Below are positions 11,706 to 24,785 of a stretch of DNA of 64,000 nucleotides, in pieces. Both the position numbers and the translations under genes were made by a program. How positions within the stretch are numbered: position 1 is the first letter of the stretch; the number at the start of each line of letters is the position of its first letter. The notes beneath the pieces were generated by a model. The model was given only the letters and a program-made list of their open reading frames with translations, was not told the DNA's origin and ran no database searches. This DNA comes from Polyodon spathula. Lineage: Eukaryota; Chordata; Actinopteri; Acipenseriformes; Polyodontidae. The stretch is taken from positions 2,579,501 through 2,643,500 of the forward strand of contig NC_054553.1 of the NCBI RefSeq assembly GCF_017654505.1, read 5' to 3'.

Positions 11706-13359
11706 CCACACCGGCAAGATATTGTTACAAATATGAACTAGATATACATAGCTGACTACAGAAAACACATTCAGTGTGAATTGTGTCAGGTTTATTACAT
11801 CTCCCCTCTTCATTTATCCTTAGTTTTAGCACCTGCGAGCAGGCTTCAGTAAATCGACCATCATACTGCATGTCTAAGCAAGTATAGGTTGTTCCATTCA
11901 TCAAAATGTCACTGATGATAGTGCGCTAAATTAGCCATGTGTTTTCCATAGCAAACTTCTGCCAGTATAGATACCTGCAGGCAAAGATGTTTGTCTGTTT
12001 AACCCAATACAAGGGTGTCCTTGGGATTCTATACTCTGTAGGTATCCAAACAAAAGCGCTATCAAGAAGACAAATCAGCTTGCATTTCCAAAGACCTGTA
12101 GAGCTGATTCTAGATGAAATACTTTTTAGTTCTTCCTTGATGTTGCACAAAGAGATTCTAAACCAAGATTCACTGTTGTTTTTATATCTTGAGCTGTCAA
12201 GCTCTAATGAAATTAGGTGTCTTTATTGTAAAAGATCACTCTTCCAGCCGAGTTAGCCAGCCCTGTAACAAACACGACCAAGACAGAAAAAGGGAGAGAC
12301 AAACAGGGTGGGGATTTTTTGTATGATTTTTTTCCAGTAATCTTTTCCCACTGGAAGAACAATATCTGGTTCTAAATCACTGTTGTTTTTTAGCTTAAAT
12401 CCGAACTGGAACTTTCCAGGATGTGCATTCAGCGGTTCGCTTCTTCATAGTAAGCTCCGTTGTATACTGTAAAGGGATTGAGCAGTTTAACTGAATTATC
12501 TGTACCAGTGGGTGTCGGATGCTGTCTCTGTGGAATAAATGAATAAAAACCAAGCACCGAGACATTGAGAACAAAAATAAGTGCAAAAGTAAGGATAAAT
12601 AAGCCACATTGTTCCAGTTTACTCGAGGGGTTTAGGCAACCTTTAAAAAATGAATCTCCAATAGGCTTTGTTGCTTACCGCTTGCTGTGACTATTCACTG
12701 TCTGGCACAAAAGCCTAGCTTCACACCACGAGAGATTTGCTTCATGGACCACAACTAAGCAAGATACAGCACCTCCTACTGGGGACTTTGTTATGTTTGC
12801 TGTTTAAATAATGACCTTTTTCTATTGTGCTTCCAGTTTTGCTTAGAGCAGTGTTCCTATAGTAGGGGGATGTAGTAATTGAATACAACATTGCTTTATT
12901 CAAAGCATTGATTTTTTTTTAACATACATTCTGCAAAAAGAAATACTGTGACCTTTCTATAATATTGACAAAACCTAGTCAAATAACTGTGGTTGCTTAC
13001 GCTAGAGATGGCAGATCTCACATTGTATCGGCTATGTATGATAGACCGCTTCTATAGTAAGTATTTACCTTTGAAGGAGTTTTGTCTGTACAATGGGAAT
13101 GATGCACCACCTTGACCTACAGGGAGATTAGTTGAATTCACTTTATAGACAGTGACATAGTTCCATATTGCTGTGAAAATGTTGCTCAACCATGTTTACT
13201 TAGACACTGTTCTACACGTTCTTCTATAGTTTAACCTTTTGTGCACTCTACTTCAGCAGAAAGTTGATACTATTTGTTTTCCCTCAGGCTGAAGTAGCTG
13301 GTGAACGTTTGCAATAAGGAAGCCGTGTTGCCTGTTGATCGTAGCAGCCTCTTGAGAGC
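11706..13359. other. non-coding sequence, no feature seen
   Basis: No repeat family was recognised. Opposite-strand frames at 11926-12256 overlap each other and neither resembles a known protein. Confidence 0.45.
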
Positions 13360-13535
13360 CAGGAGAATTCAAAATCCAGCTCTGCCACTAAATTACATTG
13401 TAACCGAGCGCTAAATCATTTCAGTACCACAGTATGTGACTCCACCCCTACTGCAGAAATTAAAACACACCGTCCAGCATCTCGACTGGGCTATTCCTGG
13501 GTAAAAAATAACTGGTGATTCCAAATTATATATAT
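13360..13535 (+). mobile_element. SINE debris
   Basis: A degenerate B-box-like ATTCAAAATCC followed by AGCTCTGCCACT (about 13368-13390) resembles the start of the MIR-like SINEs at 19.5 and 22.3 kb. GGTGATTCCAAATTA near 13513-13528 resembles the 3' end of the SINE at 2449-2917. Both look like eroded fragments set side by side. Confidence 0.35.
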
Positions 13536-13878
13536 AATTTGCCATTTGCCCCATAATGCCATTACACAAATACTAGTATTCTCGTTATAAGGTGGAACAC
13601 AAATAGCACAGTCTCTCAACTATGGCTCTGGACTACAATGTTATAAAGGGGGTACTGTATGTGTTATTTATAAGACATCCCAATATCGCTGCTCTTCGGC
13701 TTTGATTGAAGACTTTGCTTTTGCTGCGCTTACAAACCAAACCAGCTGAGAAAGGTGTAAGTGTGTATTTTGCATTCAGCAAAGCTCTGTCGGTTTGTCT
13801 TTACCACAAGGCAAATGGGGTTTGCAAGTCAGGGCTACAATCTATCAAGCAGCCACTGTGACAGGTTTCTTTGACTTT
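13536..13878. other. non-coding sequence, no feature seen
   Basis: A short unique-looking spacer between the SINE debris and the target-site duplication of the first telomere-core MITE. Confidence 0.45.
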
Positions 13879-13886
13879 ATTTTAAG

Positions 13887-14215
13887 TGTAACACTTTACA
13901 TTGTGTCTCTAATTCCCATGTATTTACATAGTAGTTACATAGTAAATCAATGTGTACTTACACATAATTACAGTGTTATTATACATAGTTTTAATGTTCA
14001 TAATGTGTAAATCTTGCAAGGTACAACCCTAACCCTTTTCTGATACAATTGTGCATTTACATACATCATGTTAAAAGATGTACACATTAAGTACATTGTA
14101 ACTATGCATAATAATGATGTAATTATATGCTATGCATGTTACATTGTAACATGTATATACTAAGTAACTACTGTGTAAATACACAGTAATTAGAGACACA
14201 ATGTAAGGTGTTACC
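13887..14215. mobile_element. telomere-core MITE, copy A (329 bp)
   Basis: The ends are TGTAACACTTTACATTGTGT and ACACAATGTAAGGTGTTACC, near-perfect inverted repeats. The arms stay palindromic for well over 100 bp. The centre holds CCCTAACCC (about 14024-14037) before TTTCTGATACAATTGTG. Flanks at 13879-13886 (ATTTTAAG) and 14216-14223 (GTTTTAAG) match at 7 of 8 positions and are read as an 8-bp target-site duplication. It has no coding capacity, so it would need a transposase supplied elsewhere. Eight-bp duplications are typical of hAT elements but also occur in other superfamilies. Confidence 0.88.
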
Positions 14216-14223
14216 GTTTTAAG

Positions 14224-17200
14224 CCAGGCTGGGCCAGCATTTAGTCATGATAGCTTCAACCTTCAAAAGAGATACAGAAGAATGAATATCAGTAGCTGTC
14301 AACAGATCAAATTGACATGTTGTCTCCCAAAAAATAATCAATGGCTAAAACATATCACAAAGGTGCCAGAATGGATAACAGTGTCAGTCCATGACTCTTT
14401 CAAGACAAATCTGAATATAAATCAAAATATGACATTACCAGCAGCTACCCTGTACTCACACTTTCGTTAGATTAATTAATGACATGATGAGGAGTATAAC
14501 TGTGCTAAATGAGTGTTGTAACTTGTGTGCTGTGTGCACGTAGTGAATATCAGTATATTGTAAATTCATTGTAACTACAGTACATGTATTTAATGCACCA
14601 GGATTTTGTCCAGGTGTCTAATATCAAGGACTAAAACTGTGTCATGAAACAAACATGATCCAAACAATCAGTGTTTAAGGAAATAAAAATAAAAAATGCA
14701 TTCACCTTTTAAATGAAGACATCCCTTTAATAGTTTACCATAATAATTGTGCACAGTATTTTTGTGTGCTTACTTATATTCTGTACCATGTATTGACATT
14801 CTCCTGGGGCTTTTATACAATGCTTTTCTCACGGAATGTCACAATACCCTTTCAGGAATATCGGGGTACAATGCATTGATCTAAATGGTGATGAATCTCA
14901 ATACTGCTGTCGTTTAAATAATAAATACGGGACCCAGCAGTACACTGAGAGACTCACATGCACAGTTAGATGTTTGATTTTCATAACCTTGGTATACAAA
15001 AAGTCCTGTATATCAATAGTGGCAGTTTTACTAAAGGTCCTCAACCTATTTAGATCCATAGAAAGTTGCTTAATAAGAATACTGCAACTCTTGACATTCA
15101 GAAACACAGAATCTGGAAATTATCCCCACGAGTGATTATATTTATTTTATAAATGTTATGCTGAGTTAACATTAATGAGTTAATGAGTTTTAATTCATAT
15201 AAAAGTATTCATGCAACCCAAGACTTCCATGTTAGAACTGTATTGATATTTGATGAATATTTTGATGTGCATACAGTATTTCATACATGTGTTCATTTCA
15301 CATTAAGTATTCCCGGTTCTACTATTTATAATGACTTGGTTCTGCTTCAACCATCTTATTCACACTTTATTGTTTTTATCCATTACCTGGTAGAAATATG
15401 CAGTACAGCATGTTTTAAATTCCCCAGTTCAGGTGCAGGCCTCATTAATTTGGGAATTATTCCATAAACAAGGAATCCTATATAAAACAAAGAGCTCACC
15501 AGCTACACCTTTCTCCAAGCAGAACTTTCACCCACAGGACTAGTTTAGTGTATTACCGATAGACACCTTGATTTGATGCTACCAGGATATGTAGGGGCAC
15601 ATGTGTTTGCTTTTATTGAAGCTTTTCTTTGCATTGCACATTGGAGGGGAAAACAGGGGAGTGCTGCACGCCGTTTGTTTTGAAATGAAGGTTAAATTTC
15701 ACAAAATCCTATTACAGCACACAAAGACGCAGCTGTTTTAGTCTATGGTCCCTATTGTGGTCTTGCAAGAGAAAAGTCTGTCACTGGTACCTGCCAACAA
15801 GTAAAAAGTGAACTAAAGAATCTTCTTTCTAAGATCTTTTCAAGACCTTGGCATGCTTTTTAGACATGATGTCAATGTATAAACTGTGTTCATTGATTTT
15901 ATATTAGCAATACATTATAGTAAACAGGCAGTGTTGACGAAAGTAGATTGTGTCTACTGTACATAAAGACACAACAAATGGCCTAAGCCACAGGGAGCAC
16001 TATAGCAATACAGCAACTCATGTCTTTACTCTAAAGAAGTTCGTCTCTAATCCCCATTGCTGTGAAGTACCTTTCTTCCACAGGCATTTTGTTTTCCTTT
16101 AAAAGGAATAAAGAGCATATATATGTGCCCCACCAATTTTTCAAGCCAAGAGTCGGCCACTGTTTGTGTGGTTAAAAAAAAACAAAAATAATGGAAAATA
16201 TTTCAGTTCTAATCTGCACCTCACTCATTTTACCAAGTAAAAAAAAAAAGTATTTTTAAAGGTAAAATGTTATGAATAATTAATCTCACTCTTTTTGAAA
16301 TACCTCTAGGAACTGTTTTCTGTAATTCTTTGTCAAAAGTAATAACTGTCTGAAATTTACAGACATGGAAAAAAACATCCCTGCTGGTGGAGGAAGCATT
16401 TTGATGCCTACTTGATCCTCTGATCTTCATTCAATGCCTGGGGTCTCTGACAGATATACAAATAAATGATTTAGCAGCATTCCAGAACAACGATGGCTTT
16501 CTTTGACTTTCACTTTGGTTTCCTGGACACAACACTATGATAAGTTAACTGGAACACTTTTTGTGCTAAGGCTTGTTTTTGTTGTTGTTGTTTTTTTTGT
16601 TTTTTTCTGACAAAGTTTTCCGTATTTACATTCAAAGTACAGCTCGTTCCATCTCTGCTCAGAATAACCCTGTACAATATCTTCCTCTGAGAGCAACATG
16701 AATCACTGGGAAAACTCCTTCATTCCCTTTGAATTTCTGTGAAAATCCAGCTCTCTATCCTTAAGCCATTTATAGAGAAAATACAGAAAGATATAGAAAT
16801 GTAGAGTTTCAGAAGTGATTTGAATTGATTTGCAGCTATACTGTCAGAGTTCTTTATTGAACACCATTCGCTTGGAAACATTCTTTTTTCTTTGCAAAGC
16901 CATTCCGTCAGCACTTTACAACTGAAGGTACTTAAAACATACCGAAGTAAAGGTAGAGCAAATCATTTAGCACATTTTCAATTTGTTTCTTTTTTTTTTG
17001 TGCTTTCTGCAATACTTGGTAAAATTCAACAATTTAAAAATGTACAACAAAAGTGGTAACGTCCACTTAAACACACCAAGTAATGTCCCAGTAATTTTTG
17101 TCATGGTACACCACTATTTTTAACTATTTGTAGCAAGCAGTATTCAAATTAATCCAAAATAGTTTCAAGTTACTTGACAGTACAGAATGTTCTCTATGCT

Positions 17201-17777
17201 AAAAACTGTATCTTCATCGGTGATATGTTCTGTCTATAACAGAAAGGTGTGCTATTTGCTTTTGTACGAATTGTATTCATTTATTCCAAGCTAGAAAGCA
17301 TTTAGTATTCTTCAAAATGCCTGTGCACAGCAGTTGAAGATTATAACACCCATGGGGGCTATGATGGGAGACATAATCATAAATATTTTTACTATTAGAC
17401 CCTGCTCTGAATCCAGGACTCTTCCTAGTCAAATTTACAAAATCATTACATGGAAATGCAACCTGTCAAAATGTAAGGTTGAATTCTCCCTGTGTGCATG
17501 TAAAAGGTTCTCTGCAGTTAGTTTTACCTGCAAAGTTCAAGCTGTGTGCTTTCTGAAATGCCAAAGGATATCTTTGCAGAAAGGTTAGGCATTGATAGCA
17601 GAACATAAACGGAATTATGGATTTATTTTTAAACAACATCAGCATTTTCCCAAAGTGACTCCAAAAGAAAACAGTCCAGCCCTGTCAACTCTAAACCCAC
17701 CCCCAACCTTGATCCTAGGCTTAACCATAAGCCAGCAGGTCATTATCAATAATTCATATGGATGTCGTTCATTATGG
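14224..17777. other. AT-rich non-coding sequence
   Basis: About 3.5 kb with no recognised repeat family, RNA gene or coding sequence. Frames of up to about 100 codons occur at 14836-15135 and 15183-15467. They lack any recognisable motif and lie in AT-rich DNA where such lengths are expected by chance. Confidence 0.45.
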
Positions 17778-17930
17778 GAAACCCTAACCTTAACCCTTAC
17801 CAAAAACCCTAACCCTAACCTTACCCCAAACCTTGACCCAAGCCCCAACCATAACCCTAACCTTTACCCCAAACCTTAACTCAAACCCCAAAACCAACCC
17901 TAACCCAAATCAGACCCCAAACTTACACCA
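17778..17930. repeat. degenerate interstitial telomere-like tract (CCCTAA)n
   Basis: Many AACCCTAACC units, mixed with AACCTT, CCCCAAACCTT and AACCCCAAA variants, fill about 150 bp. Looser cytosine-rich units precede it at about 17690-17730. No GGTAACACTTTA-type end was found on either side, so this tract differs from the MITE cores in the window, unless it is a MITE that lost both arms while its centre expanded. Confidence 0.8.
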
Positions 17931-19539
17931 AAATGTAATTCTTATAACATTGCTTTAACCTTAAATTGTAGAAAGAAGCATTATTAAAGCGATTAATCTT
18001 GTTGGAAAAGCTTTTCAGTTTGTTATTGGACCATACTTCATCCAGAAAGCACAGATTCATGTTTGGATAAACCACATTCGATTAGAAAGGTCTTAGGAAC
18101 AAACAGTTGTGAGGGGGTGTGGGAAAAATAAGCACAGGAATTACTTTTGGCGGATCCATTCGCAATTTTGTTTAATAACAGAGGCAAAGAAAATGAGGTC
18201 AGATGGCTGTCTGGTAGCCTCAGCTACATCCAACTCAAAGTAAGCAATGAGTATTTGGAGGCAATCGCAAACAAAACAGAACAACATTAATCCCAGCAAG
18301 TCATTAGTAATCAGCGCCCCAGGGTAAGGGCCAGAGTATATCAGTGTGTAGAGTGCAGGTTCTCACACAGCTGCCTCATATACCCCATATAAAACATATT
18401 GGAATGTCCCCAAAGTCTTTCTTACAGCAACACCCTTGCATATCTCACCCATGATTCATGTGCCTGTCTCATTAATATACATTAACTGTGTCACTAACTT
18501 TATGTGTTTGTCTTCAAAGCATAAACTTTATTGGTGCATTACGCCATAAAACAAACAGATGGGCTGTCTTAATGCTGTACTGCTTCCTTCTCTTACATGG
18601 AAGGAATGCTAAACTGTGTGCGGATGCTTCTGCGTTCCTAACAAGCAGTTGTTATCTGGTGTCATATGTGATTTGAAAAGCGAGCCTGATTTTGGAGTAG
18701 ATTTACTTCTTGTCGTGATTGAGTGCAGGAGGTGTTACCATATCACTAGATATCAAGGTAGATTGCTATTCTGAACACATGGCATTTGTATAAGATGCTT
18801 GTTATACAGAGACCAGTATGTTTCCAGGGGGACAGTGGTTTACAAAATGGTGGGGTTAGGTTGTCAATTCAATTTCTTCCAATGGGTAGCTGTTACGCTG
18901 GAATCTGACAATGAAAACATCCCCTGGGTTTACTTGATCTCCAGTAACTGTTTATCTGAGCTCATGTGCAACTGTGCTGATTCATATATGGCTGCCTCTC
19001 AATGGGGGTCTTTATCCCTCCTCCACACCTGAAAGCACTCGCAGCCCTCCTGCCTGCATTTCTACCCATCAGAAAGAGTCGGAAAACATAGCACAATTAA
19101 GATCATTTTCTCCAACTTTGGCCAGTGGGTTGTCATGACACTTTCATACAAAGGGAAATGCTTTTTGTACTGCAGGCTCTCGCAGGGTATTCTGTTTAAG
19201 TGTTGAGTGCTATGGAAAGCAGATGCATGAATCCATTTTTAATAAAGGAGGCAGTGAGAGGGAACAAGACTTGCACCTTTTTGTTTTCTTAATTTCCATA
19301 TTTATTTCAAAGCGAAATACAAATAGAAGTCTGTAACGGTGCTCTCTGCTACTATGTGGGAAGCCAGAGGCTGTTTATTCCATACTTCTGTACATTTATG
19401 CAACAAAAAAATGATACCTATAGCATCGGTGTGTGAGTTTCTTTTCTGTCAGCTTGGCATATACAACAAAACCCTGGACTGTGAACATGAACAGGTCATA
19501 CAAAATTCATATTGACCTATAGGTTCTGTTCAGCATCGA
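17931..19539. other. non-coding sequence, unique-looking
   Basis: No repeat family was recognised. The 18110-18480 part is of balanced composition and contains no long open frame. No evidence of function can be drawn from sequence alone. Confidence 0.4.
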
Positions 19540-19780
19540 AGTATGGGCGCAGGTAATTTTGCAAGTCCACCTTGTAACCAGGTCATCACTTCAAATCCCA
19601 CCTCTGCCACTGACTGACTCGCTGTGTATGACCCTTGTGCTCCATCCTGCGGATGAGATGTTAAATTAATGTTCTATTGTAAGTGACTCTGCATATAATG
19701 CACAGTTCACAGCCTACCTTTGTAAAGCGCTTTGTGACGGTGGTTCACTATGAAAGGTGCTATATAAAAATAAAGACATT
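19540..19780 (+). mobile_element. MIR/CORE-type SINE, plus-strand copy
   Basis: It carries a B-box-like CTTCAAATCCC near 19589-19599, then the conserved CORE-type order CTCTGCCACTGACTGAC, TGTGTATGACCC, TGTGCTCCATCC and TAAGTGACTCTGCATA. An L2-like tail follows: GTAAAGCGCTTTGTGACGG ... CTATGAAAGGTGCTATATAA. The 5' end (A box) is eroded. It is the same family as 22121-22375 in the opposite orientation. MIR-type SINEs are mobilised by L2-clade LINEs, and an L2 remnant is present at 3.2-3.8 kb. Confidence 0.8.
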
Positions 19781-21613
19781 ATCATTCTATAATATATTAT
19801 ATTATAACAAACATGCTTATAAATCCAGATTCACTCTCAGTCCTAATGTGCACAATGATATAAAAAAAAGTGTTAATGTAAAAGTAAACCAGTATATTTC
19901 CACTTACATTTAGAGGCCAGTAAGCACTCTGACAGTCGTATATTGCAGTTGTCTAACAGATACCATTATAAATTTGGATTCGTTCTCAGTCCTTATATTG
20001 TGACATTCTCCCCAATTTTATCAAATAAAAAAATACATGTGGTGTGTCTCCAGTGGTGTGTCAGCTTTTCTCCCATACCCTGAATTCCCTGCAACACAGT
20101 GCACTATATGATCCGTTGCATCAAGCAGTGATGTTTCTGAATTTCAAAGTTGTGACAGTTATCTAGTTGTTCCCATGTACCGCCCCGGGGACAAAAGAAT
20201 GTCTGTATTCACAGAGTGGGTTCCAATGGTAATGAGTTGAGCTTCCAACGGCAATGTCAGAAACACATTCTCCAGTCAGAGGCTCCTTGTCAGGTGGCAC
20301 TGTTTTCTTCTCACTCTCCAGAGAGTTGCAGACAGCTTCAAGGATCACTTCCCTGATCTCAGCTGGCCTCCGTCTTGTTTTATAGCTTCGTCAACTATTG
20401 TTTGGGGGGGGCGAGGGGGTCAAGAGGTTGAACAATCAATTACTTCAGCAATTGGTCTTGCTGCATGTTTGTTTGTTGTTTGCTTTGAATCTTCCTGTGA
20501 AAGTTTAGAGTGCTGAGTTTCCTGCTTTTGTGAAATTATTATTTGTAAATGGATTAACAAGGTGCTGCTGAATCAATAACCTAAGAGTAATAGAACAGCA
20601 AGTGGTTTGACTTTGATTGTGCTGTTTCCATTAAGAAGAACACATGGTAGATGTTTAAAGCAGAGGTGTCTTTTTTATATAGATATTCAATTGCAAAAAA
20701 AAAAAGTAAAAATCTAGCATATAGGAGTATAATTAAATAATACTTTATATGTGCAATGTATACTCTAAACATATTATTATATAAGTTATACTACTCAAGC
20801 TCTCTTAAGTGCATCGACACTGTAGACAACTTGATTTTGTTACTGGCCTTTTTCCAAAAGGTCCCAGATACCAGTGGAACCCCACACTGCATTGGTATGA
20901 ATCTGGCAGTCAGAGCACTGACAGGCTGCAATATGTGTTAACTATTGCCACTAGGGAAGGCCCTTGAGGGCATGCAACTCATATCAGTTCTTGTGAGCCC
21001 CAAGCAATCTTTCTGTGATATGGAGTTTGCGATTCAAATTAAAAACTTCTGGTGCTTAAACTTCCTGGACTTTTGATGGCAATTTGTTCCTCTGTTGATG
21101 GAATTATCCTTCAAGGCTGAGTGGTTCTAATTGCCCATCATATCAGTCTCTTGACAAATGGTGCCCTCAAGCATAGTGGCACTAATAATCGTTCAATTAA
21201 ATGTGTTCAACATTAATAAATGACCACACTTATTATTATGCCTCCTATGTAACAAATACACAATTGCTTTTTAATTTAAACAAATATCATGTTTACTCCA
21301 ACGAAAAGCAATGCAGCTATTAATGGTATAATAAAACAAGCAACTGTAATTAATACTAATTATATGTAACTGATCTGCAACATAATGAATGCATTGATTC
21401 AATGTGTCAAGGCCATTTGGAAAGGTAATTATGCCAGTATGCAGTAGTTTTTCATTGTTCCTTTTACATTATTCACAGCAAATAGCATGTGTTCTTTTTC
21501 CATCAACACCCAAACATAAATTTGTGTTTGTGGTTTGGGTTTTGAATGCTGAGTTGCATGCATGGCTTTGTTACACTGTGTCCAAATACAGATAATTGCT
21601 ATAAGTAAAATTG
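19781..21613. other. AT-rich non-coding sequence
   Basis: No repeat family was recognised. A 61-codon frame on the minus strand at 20163-20348 has a more protein-like composition than most, but it matches nothing I know and its flanks do not extend it. A short G run lies at 20403-20417. Confidence 0.4.
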
Positions 21614-21621
21614 TACATTCC

Positions 21622-21841
21622 TGTAACACTTTACATTGTTTCTCTAATTACTGTGTGTTTGCATAGTAGTTACTTCATGAATAACCCTAACCTTAACTCT
21701 AAACCTTAAAAGATTTACACTTTGAGTACACTGTAACTAAGCATAATAACATTGTAATTATGTGTAGTTACACATGTATTTATGAAGTAACTACTATGTA
21801 AATACAGAGTAATCAGAGACAATCAATGAAAATTGTGTTAT
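21622..21841. mobile_element. telomere-core MITE, copy C (220 bp, internally deleted)
   Basis: The left end is TGTAACACTTTACATTG. The right end has decayed to AATTGTGTTAT. The centre keeps AACCCTAACCTTAACTCT, and most of the left arm is deleted. Flanks TACATTCC (21614-21621) and TATATTCC (21842-21849) agree at 7 of 8 positions, again an 8-bp target-site duplication. Confidence 0.8.
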
Positions 21842-21849
21842 TATATTCC

Positions 21850-22120
21850 CGATGTTACCTGTTTATTAGCTGTATTTTAATTCACAAAGCAGGAAACAAT
21901 TGCTATTTTTTTTCTTTTTATAGAAATATAAAGTAACACTCGTTTTTGATTGGACCAAGAGTCTTGGGCCTCGGCCAACATTTTGAATTATTTACAAATC
22001 TACATTTGAGTTTCCACATTTTATTTATTTTCTCTTGTTTTGCCATTACTGCAAAAAAAAGGATTTATTACAAATCAAGCTCCTTTTCACCTTGTCCTGT
22101 TTGCAATAATTATAATCTTT
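21850..22120. other. AT-rich spacer, no feature seen
   Basis: A short T-rich stretch between a MITE and a SINE. Confidence 0.5.
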
Positions 22121-22375
22121 GTATGGTGCCTTTCATAGCGGACCACCATCACAAAGCACTTTACATGATACAAGACTAGGGTGTGTGAACAATGCATCAG
22201 CTGCAGAGTCACTTACAATAACATCTCACCTGAAGAATGGAGCACAAGGAGGTTCAATGACTTTCTCAGGGTCACACAGTGAGTCAGTGGCTGAGCTAGT
22301 GGCTGAGCTAGGATTTGAACTAGGGACCTGCTGGTTACAAACCTGTTTTTTTAAACGCTGGACCACACAGCCTCC
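22121..22375 (-). mobile_element. MIR/CORE-type SINE, minus-strand copy with both pol III boxes
   Basis: Read on the minus strand it begins at 22375 with GTGTGGTCCAGCGTT (A-box-like, near 22354-22370), then a B box AGTTCAAATCC at 22311-22321. The CORE segment follows with TGTGTGACCCTGAGAAAGTC and TGTGCTCCATTCTTCAGGTG, and then an L2-like tail GTAAAGTGCTTTGTGATGGT ... CGCTATGAAAGGCACC. It is better preserved than the copy at 19540. A small internal duplication of about 12 bp, TGGCTGAGCTAG, lies at 22288-22310. Confidence 0.87.
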
Positions 22376-23017
22376 AATAACATTTTCTGTGGAGACAGTT
22401 TGACTAAGCAGACATAATAATGAAACTCAACTCATGTCATGCAGCTGCTTGATAATGCTTTCTGTTGTACTCTCTCATCTCTCACAAGGTTGGTCTGCTA
22501 GTTTATCACACTGATGCAGAATTTCATCCAAAATCAGACGATCTGCTATTCACGAGGAAGCACATAAACAAGTACAAAGTATAGGTGTAAATCACTCAAA
22601 CACCTAATAAATCAACATAAACATCAAATCAAAAACTCTTGACTTTAGCCGCCTTTAATCTAGTATTTTAGATATGATGCTTTTTAAAATAAGGTTGATT
22701 GATATTAAATTATGTCTTTAACAGTTTGAAAATGATATATTTGACACAATACAAACTGTATTGTGTGAAATTAGCCAAACACCTCAAGGCATAACATGCA
22801 ATGCCTGTTCCAGGTGCATTACTCACCCTTGTATTGTGTACAGAAGCTTTTACTTCTTCACTTTTTCTTTAAGCATTATTGCAGGAAAGAAAAAAAAATG
22901 CTTTACTATTATAATCCTTTGACCCACCAACCTTAACTACTATTGGGTTTTAAATTATCCATAATTTAGTACTCCAAAATGGTTGGTGCATCTTCAATAT
23001 ACAGACGCAATGAGGAT
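22376..23017. other. AT-rich non-coding sequence, no feature seen
   Basis: No repeat family or coding sequence was recognised. Confidence 0.5.
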
Positions 23018-23110
23018 ATATATATATATATATCATATATAAATATATATATATATATTATATATTATATAGATATATATCTCTTATATATATATATATA
23101 TATATATATT
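23018..23110. repeat. imperfect (AT)n microsatellite
   Basis: Several (AT) runs interrupted by TCATATAAA, TATTATATTATATAG and CTCTTA. Confidence 0.93.
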
Positions 23111-24777
23111 TAATATCCTAATATATCACCGTGTTCATTACATACAGTGCCTTTGCAATTTTTATTTTAGGCTCAATAGATCTAATGGAGCTTGTATTGA
23201 TTGTCTGCGCCCAAATCATCACATTAAATGGCAGCGCAGAAGCTGGAGAGAGAAGTATAATTATGAAACACAGACTTATGAAGATGTTTTTTTTTTACTA
23301 TTTTGTGGTTCCCAATTGAAGCTAGACGGATGTGTGCTATTGCCTTTCTCTATAGACTCTTTAAATTAATGTAATAAATAGGGAAGTTACGATGTATCAG
23401 GAATTACGTGAAGCCATTAAAGCCCTTTTATTGGAGTTATACTTGAATGAATGAATTACATATAAGATGTTGCTCATTATTTCGTGGATATTAAATATTC
23501 TTTCATGGATATTCAAATTTGAAGGGTCTCTAGCCCTCTTTTTTATGTGTTAGTAAAACTGTACGTATGAAGCAGAATTAAAGGTCATCTTTTAAGATGA
23601 CATGAATAAAAGATAATAATGAAAATAAATCTCTTGTGCAGTACAGCAAGGTAAGGATATCAGAGTTAAGGGAATTCTTTTCTCTTTGCCTGGGTATGCA
23701 TTTCTGTCCATGGGTGCTATTGGCAAATCTTTTTTTTTTTTGTAGCTCAGCCTTGGGAGCTAAGCAATTGAAGAAAAAAAGGGGTCTCAAATTTGTGCAT
23801 CATTTCTGCTTTGAGTGTTTGTGAGCATCAATGCAGTCATTAAAATAGTCAAGTTATATACCAGCCCTCCAGAGACTTGGCTTCGATTAAAGAACAGGAA
23901 ACACAATTAAAAGAGAGCAGAAAGATTCCCCAGCATTTGGACTGGTCTTTTTTATCGGTTCCAAGCCAAAGGCTGTAATTATACAGCCTTTGTAAGTGAA
24001 ATGCAGGTCTCGCTGGGGTAGCCTTGTAATAGCATCCCTGCCCAATCTATCACTTTGATAAAGTTGCCAGTGGGAAACCAGAACTCAATACAGTCCCACT
24101 AAAAAGCCTGGCTATATCTTTTGGTTGTGATGCGGTGTTCCACGTACTCCTAAATCAAGTCTAATGGTGTCTGCCTCTGTCTTTGCCCCTTTATCTTTTA
24201 TTGGTGACTTTTGACGGCCACAGATAATGACTCATAATTCAGCCTCCAGCAAGTTGAAAATCAACCTACATTCATACAGACACTGCTGACAGCTGGACCA
24301 AGCAGCCTGTAAAGAGAACGGATTGATGGTTCTTACTGGCAATAATGCAACTGCAAACTTTTTTTTTCTACCATCGCTTTCTAAATGAATACAACCCAAA
24401 GGAAATATTATTTAATGTAAGTCTGATTGAACATAAAGATATTTGAAATGTATTTGTAAACAACTGCCTCACAGAAGCGGGGAAGAAAATGCCATAAAGG
24501 TAGAATGGAAATCAAAGTGGCTTTATCTAAAATGATATGACAAGTAAAATCTCTTTAACATTCATTTTTATTGGGCTTCCAAATCCTATTATCCTGTGAT
24601 GATTTTTCTTTTTAAATGAACCTCACAAAAGACCATACTGATTGATTGAAGCCAGACTCAGGAAAAAAAGACCAAAGCATTTGTCATATAATAAAAAAGT
24701 TAACCCATGGTACCATTATTTAGTTTATTGTAACCGTGGTTTAAAAACTGTAATAATTGCAAAACGCCAATTGCTAT
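23111..24777. other. unique-looking non-coding sequence
   Basis: No repeat was recognised. The part at about 23840-24320 has balanced composition, few homopolymers and no repeat signature, the kind of sequence in which vertebrate conserved non-coding elements are found. This is a suggestion only. Confidence 0.3.
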
Positions 24778-24785
24778 GAAAGTTG

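Noticed and set aside
20163..20348. 61-codon minus-strand frame with protein-like composition
   Set aside because: I could not match it to any family and the flanking sequence does not continue it.
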